Shown here piece by piece: positions 1 through 11,057 of a stretch of DNA of 64,000 bases. Source of the DNA: Melanopsichium pennsylvanicum (lineage: Eukaryota > Basidiomycota > Ustilaginomycetes > Ustilaginales); contig OAPG01000001.1 in assembly GCA_900208305.1 (NCBI GenBank), positions 124,001-188,000 of the forward strand, read 5' to 3'. The first letter of the stretch is position 1. Each line of letters opens with the position of its first letter. Below the pieces are notes generated by a model. It was not told the origin of the DNA. It ran no database searches and saw nothing but the letters and a program-made list of their open reading frames with translations. A program made the position numbers and the translations under genes.

Positions 1-262
1 GAAGACCGCTGCGAGCATCACTCCAGAGGATCCAGAGATTCAGTATAATCTAGCTGCCGTGTTGGAAGCGTGTGAGCAGCTTGAAGATGCATTGGTGGCG
101 TATAAGAGGGCGTTGCAAGGTGGGATTCAGAGGGCAGAGCAAAATATCAAGAATTGCGGCGCAAAGTTGCTCGCTGCCAAATTCGCGGTGAAACAACAAG
201 AGGAGGAAGATGCCTCCGCAAAACCGGACAGTACCGAGGGAGCGAAAGGTTCAACCTCATAA
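1..262 (+). CDS. TPR-repeat protein, C-terminal end only
   Basis: The open frame enters from the left edge (first full codon at 2) and stops at 260-262. The visible 86 residues contain a tetratricopeptide-like helix pair (PEIQYNLAAVLEACEQLEDA then a tyrosine-containing second helix with LVAYKRAL), followed by a helical, Glu-rich and low-complexity tail. TPR repeats mediate protein-protein contacts; the partner cannot be inferred from this fragment. The gene converges on COX20, leaving about 300 bp between the two stop codons. Identity of the whole protein is unknown because the 5' part lies outside the window. Confidence 0.6.
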   Translation, partial: KTAASITPEDPEIQYNLAAVLEACEQLEDALVAYKRALQGGIQRAEQNIKNCGAKLLAAKFAVKQQEEEDASAKPDSTEGAKGSTS

Positions 263-564
263 TGTAACAACGTCAAAGCCTCGCAATAGATACGAGAAGA
301 CTTGAAGACTGGATTAGTGTCTAGAAACGTATGTGCTCGACGTGCGCCAAGAATCGAAAAGAAATGTGTTTTTGAGCAACAAGTTGTGTGTCGCGCGATT
401 GTTGAAAGGATTCCCAGATACAAGTACACCAAATGAGAAAGTGGCAGAGATGCCAAAGATAGAAGCTTCGACCAAGGATGACCCTTGAACCGAGTATGCT
501 TTTGATGTGGTTCATTTTGTCTATATTCAGCATCCGATAAACGAAAATGTAATGCGGAGTGAGG

Positions 565-1157
565 CTATGTTGATCTGGAGCCAGACGCATTTGGAGTGCT
601 GTGCGCCTCTCCCTGAGCTAGACTTGTCAGACTCGCCTGACCGGCCCTATTGCCTTTCTTGTAGCTTTCGATCACCGTCCTCATGCGCATCTGTTCGGCC
701 TTGATATTTCTCCGACACGTCTCCCAACTGGCCAGACTGACAAAGCAGAAGCTACCCACACCCCAATTGAGACCTCTTCTCAACCCTCTCCCTGCCACCA
801 GAGAGATTCCGGTCACGCCTGCTGCTGTTGCCATACCCATCAATAGGGATCCTCGTGCACATGGCATGGAGCCGATGCGCGAAAAATCCTTGACTGGATC
901 AATCTGCGTTATCGCTGCTCGTAGCTTCGCTGCCTCCGCCTTGATTTCCGCCGTCAAAACATCGGATGTTCAGTAACAGCATGTATGAGATTGATTCGAC
1001 GATTGAAAGAAGTGAATATGTCAGTGAACATCACTGTGGAAGAGAGCAAAGAAAGATGAGGAGCAACATTTACCTTGGTCCCACTAGCCCCGGCTCCACT
1101 GCTTTCACTACCATCGCCTATTAATTGCTGTTGGGTTGGCTCATGTAATTTTGACAT
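565..1157 (-). CDS. COX20: Cytochrome c oxidase assembly protein COX20
   Basis: This mitochondrial inner-membrane chaperone binds newly made Cox2 during cytochrome oxidase assembly. Exon 1 (1157-1074) encodes 28 residues starting MSKLHEPTQQQ and ends at a GTAAAT donor. Exon 2 ends at 565; its acceptor is uncertain, the best fit being an AAG at 940-942, which would give about 152 residues. Diagnostic is the block FSRIGSMPCARGSLL followed by a first hydrophobic span, then NWGVGSFCFVSLASWETCRR, matching the family pattern of two membrane spans with conserved Cys and Arg. The charged C-terminal tail is typical. An upstream in-frame stop shows that exon 2 cannot start much before 955. It is functionally related to RCF1 at 22.3 kb. 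Confidence 0.8.
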
Positions 1158-2057
1158 GACTTTATGATGTGTATGTACTCCTTGCTCTTATTCGTTCGCG
1201 TCTTCGATGATGAGCGCTTGTTTTCGTGCTTGAAGGCGTGTATGGCTGAGAGGTAACAAAAAGAAAATAAACAAGTGTAGGATATGACGAGAAGAAAGCG
1301 ATCCAAAAGTGGAGACGAGAGATTAAGTTAGAGCTCAAATTTCAAAGTTTACCGAATCGACTGCCTGTGCATGGCGTCTTGTGTAAGCTCCCGACTTCCG
1401 CCTCTCCACTGAGCATGGCCGATATGGAGAGCTCTAAAACTCTGATCCAATATCGAATCCTAACGCACAGCGTAGGTCAAAGCTTAACACCGCCCATCAT
1501 TCGCGCTGTTCTCAATTTTCCGAATCTCATACGCCAAACACAAATTCGGGATGCAGACGATGGAGAAAGCATATATGAGTGACAGGGTAACAAATTCCGA
1601 ATGAAAAGTCGAGCTACACTTTAAATGTACAACACGCTCCTCAACAACATCCTTTTCTTGATAAATCAAGCTGCCAGATGCGCAGATGGAGAGAAAAAGA
1701 AGCAAAGAACGATAGATTCCGGAAGGTAAAGAGAGTATGTGTTTGTTGTTGTGGTGTGCGCCTGCACGTGCGGGGCTTCGCATTCCTGCGTAAGCGTCAA
1801 GGTAATCACGGTGGTGGATAGAAGATTGAATAGAGGGGAAGAGGGATCCGTAGAGTGAGTGTGGTTAGACATTCGGTACCGCAGCAAAGGCTGTGTCATG
1901 AAGTCAAGTTGGGGAAAAGGATCAAGCAGACATGGCTGCGGGAAAAAGTTGCCAACAGTGCTGGTCGTGATGCATTTTGAGATGAGATGCTTCGAAAGAT
2001 CATGAGAGAGTGCTTCCGCGAGAGAAGAGTCTGCTGCAAGTGTAGATCGTGTACCGC
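1158..2057. other. Intergenic, no gene seen
   Basis: This stretch separates the divergent 5' end of COX20 from the 3' end of the Rim9-like gene, both on the minus strand. It holds only short open frames without protein-like composition on either strand. It probably contains the COX20 promoter and the Rim9-like 3' UTR. Confidence 0.5.
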
Positions 2058-2344
2058 TTAGTATGCGCCTCGCTCACTGTACCTCCTCGACCTGCCGCCT
2101 CTGTAAGGTGCAATTTCGGGAGCCAAACTTGTCCTGCTGCCGTATGGCTCACCGCCGTAGCTCCTCCTGGCAGCCCGGTCATCGTAGCTCCTCCTGCTGT
2201 CGTAGTAGTCATCGACGGGCGCGGCGCTGCCCTTGTAGCTCCTCCTGCTATCCCTCCTTCCGACATTACCGTAGACTCGGCTGTCATCGGGCTCATAGTA
2301 GTCATCGTACCTCGTCCTCCTGCTAGCCCTGCTGATGGGCCTTG

Positions 2345-2378
<34 letters not shown>

Positions 2379-3077
2379 GTAGTAGTCCTTCTCCGGATAC
2401 TCGTTTGGCGCGTACACAGGTCGAGCAGGCTCGTAGTCGTCGTAGTAGTTGTCTTGACTGCGAGAACGCTTGAGGTACCAGCCGAGGGCAAGCATCATGA
2501 AGCCAAAGAAGACGGGAGGAAGCGATGCAACCTGCATCCAGATTGCTGGGCCGAGCTCGCTACCGATGGGTGTGGTTCCACTGGTGCCCTGGTACGAACG
2601 AACTTTGTTGCGGGCGAGAATGAAGAGGACCAACTCGATGACAAGGGTGGTCATGGTAAGGAAGGATGCCCAGAGCGCGGAAAGAGGCCACAGGAAGGTG
2701 TTGGTGCAAAGATGCAGAAAGGCTGCACCCGCGGCTAGTCCGGTGAAACCAGCAGAGATGGGTTGCAGGACAAGCGCGTAGGGGAGCTTGTTAACAAAGA
2801 AGAGAGAGATGGCATTGCTGATTCCGTTGAAATTCTGCTGGTAGCCCAAACCGGTGGACGAGCATTCGGTGACACCGTTCTGTTTAAAGCATTGCGACCA
2901 GATACCGAAGGTGACTTTGAGTACTTCAGACGTGGATTGCTGGTCAGCAAAGTTGATATAGAGAAAGTAGATTCCCTTGATGTAAGGCAAGCCGAGCGCA
3001 ACGAGGAGCTGGAGGATGAATGAGGCGCCAATAGCAAGGAAGCCGACAAAGATAAAAAGAACGGGTGCAATCCTCAT
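2058..3077 (-). CDS. RIM9: SUR7/PalI-family four-span protein, Rim9-like pH sensor subunit
   Basis: The 339-residue single-exon protein has four hydrophobic segments at about 4-26, 101-124, 128-155 and 175-201. An extracellular loop carries a Cys pair (C63 and C72, FGIWSQCFKQNGVTEC), the arrangement known from the SUR7/PalI family. Rim9/PalI helps place the Rim21/PalH receptor at the plasma membrane in ambient-pH signalling. The cytosolic tail of about 140 residues is rich in Tyr, Asp, Arg and Ser with DDYY and RRSY motifs, and carries a (QN)5 tract encoded by a pure hexamer repeat at 2345-2376. The long tail fits PalI better than Sur7. The start is the only Met before the first span. Assignment to Rim9 rather than another SUR7 relative is inference. 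Confidence 0.75.
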
Positions 3078-5911
3078 GTTTGCGAATGTCGTTCGACCCG
3101 CGTTTACTTGGTCTCGTCGTCGATGCGTTATGCCTCTCTACGTAACGAATCAAAGGTAAAGCGATGGAAGCCCACGGTGCGAGGTGGACGAAGCGGATGG
3201 GTGAGGGATGGTGCGAAACCTAAATGAGGCCGCGGTGAAGGCAAGGTCGTGAAGGTCCGCGATCACGTGGGAGATTGTAATGATGACAAGCGTGGTGATG
3301 ATGGTGGTGAAGATATAATGATTGAAACAAGAAGATATCGACAGGTTGAGTGAGCTGGTGTGAAGGAGAAGACAATGTTGGGCTTGGCACGAGGTTGGCC
3401 GGGTGAGATTTGCAGTTTGCGATTTGCAATTTGCAATTTGCAGTCGTGCGGAGGGAGAGAGAAGTTCAAAGGACAAGAGATTACACGGGCGGGCGGTTGA
3501 GAGGCGGCAAGAGGAGAGGGAGACGAGCAAAGGCCGTGGATGGATAGCGCAGATCAGCGCCGCCAGAGCAGAGAGGAGAGGGGGAAGGGCTGAACGGGGA
3601 GAACGGGGCGTGGTTGCAAAGTTGGAGACGAGGAGGCTAGGAGGCTGATGTTGTTTGCTTGCTCTACGGCGAGGTAGCATGACCAGAGAGAGATAGGTTG
3701 AGACAATTTGATACACACTGACGGCAGCGAACGGCAAAGCGTGGGGCGGACAAGCAAAAAGGCGGGCAGAGATGTTCGAGGGCCACGGGGCCAAAGCGGC
3801 ACACGATTGTAGTTCTCAGCGTCGCCGCTCATGTGTCGCAAGAGGGTCAAAGTGGAACAAAGTGGAACATACCAACGGATTGTGGACTGTGAAGCTGATG
3901 CCTGGTCGCTCCAGTGCATTGAATTTGGAGCTCCGCGATTAAGGTGGAATCCAGTCTGCCCTATGCCCCTTGACGTTGGCAGTCATAACAGTGCGAGTTG
4001 GGAATTCAGGTATAGGCATTGCTGCAGTCCTGCATTAGATTGTCTATTGTGATGGCTGTTGTAGAGGTACACAAGCGAGTGTAAGCGTGAGCTAGAGTGG
4101 GTGCCGATCCAACATACGATTGATGGTTGAGCAGATCGCTTGGGGCCGTCTCGTCTTCGCAAGTGCACGGGATCGAAGTCGAGATGAGCCATTTGAGAGT
4201 GATGCAGTGCTTCCCGTTGGTGAGCGCTTTCCAGATTTTTGGTTGAGATACTGTAGGTGCTGTGATATGGTGCCGTGTTTGTTAATCGATGCATCAATAG
4301 GGCAAAAAGACCCGCACAAGGTTATTTTTGTGTCAAGTTTGCAGCCTGTGTCCTGCTGCATTGCACCCGACTACGCAATTCATCCATGCATCATCTTCAC
4401 ACGCGTTTTTTTTTTTTCTTTTTCCCCATGAGCTCTCACTTTCTACTTTGGAACGGCTCTGCTTTTCTCTTCGTTCCAGCTCGACACCTGCCAACAACCG
4501 AGCGGCTCCACATTTTAGCCGAATCGATTAATTTATGTGCTGTAATTTGTGCCCAAACACTTTCAGCCTTCTGAGGGTGTGGATTGACCCGAATCGGTCG
4601 GAGCAATGCCCTTGCGCCCCGCAAAATGTCACATCGGACGACATTTTACATATCTTGCTTGCGGCCTCGAAATGTTCCCGAGAAGATGAAAAGTTATAGC
4701 AGCAGTGTAACGGAAAAGTAAGTATAAAGCGAGGTTCGACAACGTCTGTCGTTGACAAGCGGAGAAGTCATCTGGTCTCGAATTGAGTTACTCTGGAATG
4801 ACACTCGTGGCGTGAAGCAACAGAGCGAGCGAGGTTCAGTAACCAATTGCGAATTGATGAAATAAAAACTCCTTTGAACATGAGTGGCACTTTTCAAGTA
4901 TTGCATAAGAGTTGTGAATACAAACACGACAACATGGTCAGTTTGTCGGAAAAATCTGTACAGAAGCTTTTTTTTTTTTTAATTTGAACCGGAGCTGTAA
5001 ATTCTTTTCATCTTTTTGGCGTTTTTCTTAAATCCGTTCTCCTCGCTAGTAAATTACTATACTACTTGTAAACATACAATAATAATCTTTTCTTATAGCA
5101 TTGCCTGTGCCTCGTCTTCGAGACCGTAATAATGATCGGAAGCATGTCTGTACTGTGCTCGAGCAGCTATCAATGAGAGGCTATAAAGGTGAATCCGATG
5201 TCACTGTCAGGAGGTTGCAACCGGACGCAATCTATTTCGTAAATTCGAGTTCTTGGCGCTTGTCCGACGGGTCATTCTTCGCAGGCCAGAGGATCCGCTC
5301 GAACCCACATCTTTGGACGCTCCTTACAGCGCCTTTTTGCAGCAAGGTCTGATTCTCTCCCATCTTCGCTATCAATGGAGATCTTCTGAGGTCATACCAG
5401 GACTACAAGCAGAATAAAGGGCTGCAGGATCATGAGGGATCAAGTGACCATGAAGCGAGAAAGAACAAGATTTTCGTCTGCAGCCGACTCATGTACCTCG
5501 TAGATCTGGGGCACCAGCTGTTCGTTGCAGCCAAACACGTGCTTGTTCTGATACTTTCGCTTACTCTCGTACGAATAGTGATCGGCACGATCTTCTCCCG
5601 ATGGAACATACATGAAGCACCTTAGTATGCCTCTTTAGTACGGCCTTGCACCCTGTGCACCACAAGAATCAGAGACACTCTCGGAAGGGCCTTTGAGGCT
5701 GTTCAATAACTTTTATGCTACACGTTTGGAGACAAATGCAAAGGACTCGGCCGTCATGGGTGGTGACCGCATACGCGAAAAGTATATACAGGAAAAGACG
5801 AACGATATCATGAGAAGCCCGTGAGTCTCAACCGAGACGGATATAGAGGAAGGTAAAGCATGTGTCCTTGATCTCCTATGAGGTCTTTGATATTGAAGGC
5901 AACATTCGAGC
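3078..5911. other. Long intergenic region
   Basis: These 2.8 kb lie upstream of the Rim9-like gene and downstream of the small PPxY gene. Near 3190-3700 the minus strand is pyrimidine-rich and probably is the Rim9-like leader and promoter. T or A runs occur at 4408-4417 and 4969-4980. The ORFs present are short and not protein-like. One TACTGTA heptamer lies at 4249-4255. No RNA gene was recognised. Confidence 0.5.
3407..3443. repeat. ATTTGCA heptamer tandem repeat
   Basis: Five heptamer units lie head to tail, four of them exact ATTTGCA (3408, 3422, 3429, 3436) and one GTTTGCG. They sit about 350 bp upstream of the Rim9-like start codon. The array may be a chance microsatellite or a cluster of binding sites. 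Confidence 0.7.
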
Positions 5912-6331
5912 TTAGACGTTTGCTGTCTCGCCGCCCTTCCTTTCGTCTCGAGGCACATACGCCGGCGGAGGAGGGCCAGGGGGTGGCGCGTACAGTGCTG
6001 CGTCGTCATCGTGCGCGGGAGGCTGACCAGGAGGAGGGCCATAAGCCTGCCCAGAGCCTGGCTGACCATAAGGACTTGCTTGTGAATATCCACCGTTGTA
6101 CCCTTGATAATAATTTGTGGGTGGACCGTTCTGATATGCCATGGGGATTGTTTGAGCTGGCTGCTGAGTGAATCGTCTTCTGCGGCGCCTGGCTGCCATG
6201 GTCGAGAAGAGAATGATGAAGAGGACAACTCCAACAGCAATAGCGATACCGATACCGATTCGTGTGCCGTTGGAAAGACCACTGCTGCATGGGTAAGCAC
6301 TGTAACCATAGCCTCGGCAATAGTATGACAT
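5912..6331 (-). CDS. Small single-span membrane protein with PPxY motif (Rcr-like)
   Basis: The 139-residue protein has a short extracellular N-terminus with two Cys, one membrane span at 24-46, a basic stop-transfer cluster of six Arg at 48-53, and a cytosolic tail rich in Pro, Gly, Tyr and Gln ending with a PPAY motif at 122-125. This layout matches fungal Rcr (resistance to Congo red) proteins, which use PPxY motifs to recruit the WW domains of the Rsp5 ubiquitin ligase and affect membrane-protein trafficking and cell-wall chitin. The first ATG of the frame is used. Sequence identity to Rcr itself is weak by eye, so the call rests on architecture. Confidence 0.6.
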   Translation of the reverse strand: MSYYCRGYGYSAYPCSSGLSNGTRIGIGIAIAVGVVLFIILFSTMAARRRRRRFTQQPAQTIPMAYQNGPPTNYYQGYNGGYSQASPYGQPGSGQAYGPPPGQPPAHDDDAALYAPPPGPPPPAYVPRDERKGGETANV

Positions 6332-7447
6332 CTTTCTGAGACGCCTGCGCTGCGATTACTGTTTGGATTAGAAGATCGAGAATCGAAAGCTGGTGCACCT
6401 TGTCAATGGCACTCTATTTGGACCAGTGCGTCGTGACTGAATGGAGCCTGGTTGATCCGTCAATAAAAAGCCGTGATGTCGTTTTTTCGCTTTAATGAGT
6501 GCGTGCGGATCAAGAAGCGGATTGCGAAGCGGATCGATAAGCTCGCGTTCACAGGTGATGAGTATACGAGATGTGTTGAAGGAATGGTAGTGACCAGTAA
6601 TCAGGGGTCACGAATATACGTTGGTCGCTCTTGTACAACTTGACCTCTTCACTCTCACGGCTGAGTTCAGTCTAACCAGTTGTAATTGGCTCGTGTCAGC
6701 CTCCAACGGTGAACCCGAACCAAGGAACTTCGTGACATACTGGTACTGCTGCCGAAGCCATGTTTGTGTGCAAAGCGCTTGGCGCTGCAGGTTCGGCTTG
6801 GGCTGCTCGAAAGAAGTGGAGGCTGAAATTGGACGCTGTCAAAGCATTTTGCCACTCACAACTTTTTGCCAAGCAACCCTGCTGCAATCCGCTGCCAAAG
6901 CGCCGCGAATTTCATTTTCACGAGCGGGCTTCCAGGCAGCGTTCCTTAGAAGCTCCGATTCCGAAAAGAGCGGAAAAGTGGGCGAGGCAGTGCTCGGCAG
7001 GTGTACCGTATTAGCCAATTCCAAGGCTTTGCAGCAGTGATTTTTTAGGCGACGTCCATGACGGCATTTCACATTTTCCGTGTCGTTTTCGCTCGGCCTT
7101 CCCTTCGCAACCAGGAAATAGAAGCGACGAGGGATCAATCACGTCCCAGTCAAATTGGACCCTTTCGGCGTAAGGTACATCCCAGCCGCAGCCCGATGTC
7201 CCACCTCAATCGGTCTACACCTGCCATGCTCAGCTCTCCATACTGAGAGCGGCTTTCACAAATAGAGCTGAAGATGGTTGAAAGGACTTCCCACGCTCGT
7301 CTCCAGCTTGCACAAAGTCGAGGAGCCGCCGTTGGACACACGGACAAACGTACGGGTGCCTTTGGGAGGAAACAAAGATCCATTCTGATTAGTATGTGTG
7401 AAGTTACGATGAGCTTTTTCGACAAACGAGTCTCGATCACGATCGAA
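6332..7447. other. Intergenic, no gene seen
   Basis: This is the 5' flank of the PPxY gene and the 3' flank of ALO1, both on the minus strand. Open frames here are short and overlap in several frames without recognisable domains. Confidence 0.45.
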
Positions 7448-9523
7448 TCACAAGCGACTCTTGAACAAGCGCGTTTCTACCCCATCTCCAATCCTCCCAA
7501 GCAGATGCCTTCCGACGTAAGGGTTGACAAACACTTCATCGGGATCGTATCTCTGCCGTGTGGCGAGGAAATCGTTCCAGTGCGGGTACAGCTGCGACAG
7601 TTCCGTGGGCGAGCAAGAGTGCGCTTTAGCCCAGTGCGGCCTCCCCGAATAGTGTCGCATAAGCGCTTCGAATTTGGCAAACAGCTGCCTGTATCTCACG
7701 GGCTTGTTGTATGGTCGGTACTGCACGATACCAATGTAGCAAGTTTTGCGACCTTGAGCATGGGAGAGCCAGATTCCATCTGCATCCGTGAAGCGAATCT
7801 CAACGGGGAAATGGATCCTGTCCCCATCAGAGGCAGCTTCTTCTTCATCGAGCCAGTCTCGCATGGCTCGAATTGCGGCAGCGGCGCGGTTGAAAGGGAT
7901 GGCCCATTCATCCGTGTACTGCGGGAAGAGGCAGTCCATGTTGAAGATCTTGTCGGAACGGCCGACTTCGGACCAGACGGGGTTTGTGGGAGAGAGGGAA
8001 CGAGGTGCAGCAGAGTCACGAGGGAATGCAGCAAAGTCGCCAGCTGGGATAGATTGTTGCAGGAAGGCAAGCGAGGGTTCGCCTTCGGTAGAAGAGCCCA
8101 CGCTGCCGCTGTGGGCGAAGGATTGACCTATGTCGCGGATGAGTCGCTGCTGCTGCTCTTCTTGACATTCGCTGGACGCCTGTATCGCCTTGGGCTCCAC
8201 AGCTGGAGCCTCTGTGGTAGCAGAGATGCGGTTCCCTTGAGGTGACGCTGCCTGTGAAGAAGGAAATGGGTCGGGGAAAGCAGGGTGGGTAAGGGAGTGG
8301 ATCCATCGTACAGCTGTGGGGTTCCACTGATTGCTGAATCGCGAGGTGTAGAGCAAGAACTCGGTCAGGCGGTGTCCTATTAAAGAAGCCTTGATTCTAG
8401 CGGACAGGCTAGGACGAGCGGAAGTTGATTCTGTGGTACGATTCGCACGCAGCATGGTGACCCGCTTCACCTGGGGGAACCACATGAGCCTGACGTGTTG
8501 TGCTGATACTACCACTTGCTCCAATGCGAGCTGTGCCTTTCTTGTCTCCTCATCGTCCTCAGGGTCGGCTCGCGACAAGTGATCCGCATCCCGGTTTGCA
8601 GTAGCTTGGATTGGGTGGATCTCGGAAGCACTTCCGGAACGGTAACTCGGGCGGTAGTTGACAGAGCAAGCTGGCAGACGCTTGTTCCTGCTGAGTAGTT
8701 CACCAATGGCTGCTCCTGGGTTGACGTGCGAGTTCTTCGGCACAGCAGGGAAGCCGGTCTTGAAACCAAAAAGCGAGTCGAAGGTGAGCTCTTCAGAGTA
8801 CTGCTTAAGATTGAATGCGTCCTGTACGCGGAGTGTCACGGATGTGATGAGGCCAGTAGAACCAAGACCGCAGAGAGTTGCATTAAATAGCTCCGCGTGC
8901 TGCTCGCGGCTGCATCTAAGATGCTGTGTTCCTTCCGGTAGCGGGCAGAGGATCGTCAGCTGCGAGACATAGGATGAAACGACAGGAAACAAGATGCCTG
9001 TTCCGTGTGTGGCCGTGGAGATGAGGCCGGCGATCGTCTGTTCCGAAATGGAGCCAACGTTGCACATAGCAAGACGAGGCTCTGCCGCATCGAGTACCTC
9101 GTGGATGTCCGATATGTATGTACCGGCAAGTGCGGTGATGGTGTAATCTGCGTGATTGACGTCTACAACACCGCTCAGGCCCTCCATGCGCATCGCCCAG
9201 CCAGTTGTAAAGGGCAAGTCGCTTGGACTGTGTGCACGGCCGATGGCGCGAAGCTGGACGCTTTGACGTCGAGCCAGCTCGACAATCGCAGCACAATGTG
9301 TCACTGTTGTAGGAGCAAAGACCCTGGCAGGGGTGCTGACGAAGGACTTGCCCCAATTCTGGAACTTAGCCTTGGGCGAGCCAGATGGCGCGACGATAGG
9401 CTGTATTAGCTTTTCCAGCTCTGCAGTGGAACGCGAGAGGATGTCTGTGTCGACTGCGATGGATGCTTGCTGGGATGTTGTTGATCCCACGGTGGAAAGC
9501 GTTACATTGGATGTTGAAGCCAT
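7448..9523 (-). CDS. ALO1: D-arabinono-1,4-lactone oxidase
   Basis: The enzyme oxidises D-arabinono-1,4-lactone to dehydro-D-arabinono-lactone, the last step of fungal erythroascorbate synthesis, at the mitochondrial outer membrane. The FAD-binding PCMH-type domain spans about residues 52-230, with GRAHSPSD around His98, the position of the covalent flavin histidine in the family. The C-terminal ALO domain ends with the characteristic HWAK (about 630) and a YDPDEVFVNPY block. I start at 9523 (MASTSNV) because the 29 residues before it are unlike the family; the frame is open to 9610. The protein is 691 residues, some 165 longer than yeast Alo1. The excess is one low-complexity Ser/Ala/Pro/Gln insertion near residues 290-520, between blocks that are conserved. 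One exon. Confidence 0.88.
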   Translation of the reverse strand: MASTSNVTLSTVGSTTSQQASIAVDTDILSRSTAELEKLIQPIVAPSGSPKAKFQNWGKSFVSTPARVFAPTTVTHCAAIVELARRQSVQLRAIGRAHSPSDLPFTTGWAMRMEGLSGVVDVNHADYTITALAGTYISDIHEVLDAAEPRLAMCNVGSISEQTIAGLISTATHGTGILFPVVSSYVSQLTILCPLPEGTQHLRCSREQHAELFNATLCGLGSTGLITSVTLRVQDAFNLKQYSEELTFDSLFGFKTGFPAVPKNSHVNPGAAIGELLSRNKRLPACSVNYRPSYRSGSASEIHPIQATANRDADHLSRADPEDDEETRKAQLALEQVVVSAQHVRLMWFPQVKRVTMLRANRTTESTSARPSLSARIKASLIGHRLTEFLLYTSRFSNQWNPTAVRWIHSLTHPAFPDPFPSSQAASPQGNRISATTEAPAVEPKAIQASSECQEEQQQRLIRDIGQSFAHSGSVGSSTEGEPSLAFLQQSIPAGDFAAFPRDSAAPRSLSPTNPVWSEVGRSDKIFNMDCLFPQYTDEWAIPFNRAAAAIRAMRDWLDEEEAASDGDRIHFPVEIRFTDADGIWLSHAQGRKTCYIGIVQYRPYNKPVRYRQLFAKFEALMRHYSGRPHWAKAHSCSPTELSQLYPHWNDFLATRQRYDPDEVFVNPYVGRHLLGRIGDGVETRLFKSRL

Positions 9524-10578
9524 CTTGCCCTTGATCGGATTTCTCGTGATCCTGTCCGTCTTGTTGGGGCCTTTCAAATGTTTTCTTGAATGAGGTTGGT
9601 TGTGAAGCAACCAAGCCTAAGAGAGATAATATATGTTGCCGGGTCGAGGAGTCTGGGTGAGAATGGGTCACGTACGGATGAACGATGCATAAGATACAAG
9701 GGTGTTCGATTCCTTGTGTTGTGGAGGTCATTTTTGACGTTTTCAAAATCGATTTCTGATCTTGTTGTAGCGTACAGTTTTGATTCTGCGTGAATTTTAG
9801 GAAATCGGCCTCGAGTTAGGTCGCGACGCTGTACCTTTTCTTATCGTGTTCAGAAGATCAACAGGCAAGGCACAACTCAGCGTCTCAGCGTCTTGGAGAT
9901 AGCCGAGGATTGTCTTGTCTAACGTCCGCGGTGCTCTGCCGGCAGTAGGAGAGCGAACACGCGTCCCAAGGTCCAATTTTAGTCCTCAGTCGTTGCGGCT
10001 GTCAGTAATGTAAGCGCTTACACAAGCCGCGATCTTCTCCTCTGACCACAGACAGGAAGCAAGATCAGCCCTCACAGCTCCACACTTGAAGAAGCGTTGC
10101 CGATCCATCCGCCTCAGCCTTTTATCGTTGTCACTATCCCCTCCTTCATTTCCAGTCACTGCTCGTCATTGCAGCAGCCCTTGTTCGATTTAGAAGTCAA
10201 CCGTCCGACTCTGCTTCATCTGCACAACCCATGATTTGAATTGCTCGAGGAAGAGCAAATTGGAAAAAGTAGGCTGTTGAAACCGACGAGACATGTCAAG
10301 AAGAGAGGGAGAAGCATGCAGCGATGCAGGATCACGCCATTCGCAGATTCGCCTCGCAGCGGACTTTAGGCTTCCGCAAAAACGTGTCCCTTGGCTCTGT
10401 ACTACATCGGGTCGGAGCCATCGCCCGGCATCCCGATCTGTCAAGCAACACGCAACCAGACGACCATGTTACGCATTTCATAGTCACGTGAGTCTATCAT
10501 TGCTGTTCAGTCGACCTCAAGGTAGCACTGCAGAGTAGGATCCATGTCTAGATCGAGGCTAAATGATATTCTTCAACC
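9524..10578. other. Intergenic, ALO1 5' flank
   Basis: About 1 kb holds the ALO1 promoter and leader. Only short ORFs with no protein-like character are present. Confidence 0.45.
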
Positions 10579-11057
10579 TCAGACCGCTTTCTCGATCAAT
10601 GCTTTGAAGTCCTTCGGTGTGCGCCCAGTAGCGTTCAGCGCAATGTCGACCTCCTGAGCCACCCTTTGAGCCCAGTTTCCCGTTACACCTCCTGATCTAT
10701 ACAGCGTATATGGAACCTCGCTCATCTGCTCCATTAGCTCGCCGTCTTTTCCATCCCTGAACAGTGCAGGCTGCAGTAATGTATCAAATAGAACTATTCG
10801 AGGAAGGATCCAGGATGCGTATTGGACGTATTGCTTGGCATCGCACGAATTGAGGAGATGAAGAGGCTGGCGATTGTTGACAAAATACCCAGCAGAGTCC
10901 TTTGGAAGATGTAGCTGTTGATTAGAGATCAAAGAATCTTGAGTACCCTACTGGGTGGTAATCCGACCTTTGCGCCGATGTCGTCGACAAATACAGAAGC
11001 TTCTTTTGGCCCATCGAGTTCCTTGATGACATTTGCAAAATTCAGACTCGTAACCAT
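10579..11057 (-). pseudogene. Unrecognised coding-like block, probably a gene remnant
   Basis: On the minus strand an ATG at 11057 opens a frame of 42 codons (with ELDGPKEASVFVDDIGAKVG) that stops near 10930. A second frame from about 10932 to 10579 continues with ordinary protein-like sequence ending TGRTPKDFKALIEKAV. The two could be joined by a very short intron (about 37 nt, branch-like CTAAT, acceptor CAACAG), shorter than the other introns in this window, or they are a frame-broken remnant. The end weakly recalls the C-terminus of NmrA-like NAD(P)-binding proteins; I do not claim this. No family was recognised. Confidence 0.3.

Noticed and set aside
3150..3794. 214-codon minus-strand frame upstream of the Rim9-like gene
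   Set aside because: Its Ser/Pro/Leu/His composition is that of a pyrimidine-rich leader and the internal ATTTGCA repeat explains part of it.
5713..6309. 198-codon minus-strand frame overlapping the PPxY gene
   Set aside because: It is a shifted reading of the PPxY gene; the 139-codon frame has signal, span and motif in the right order.
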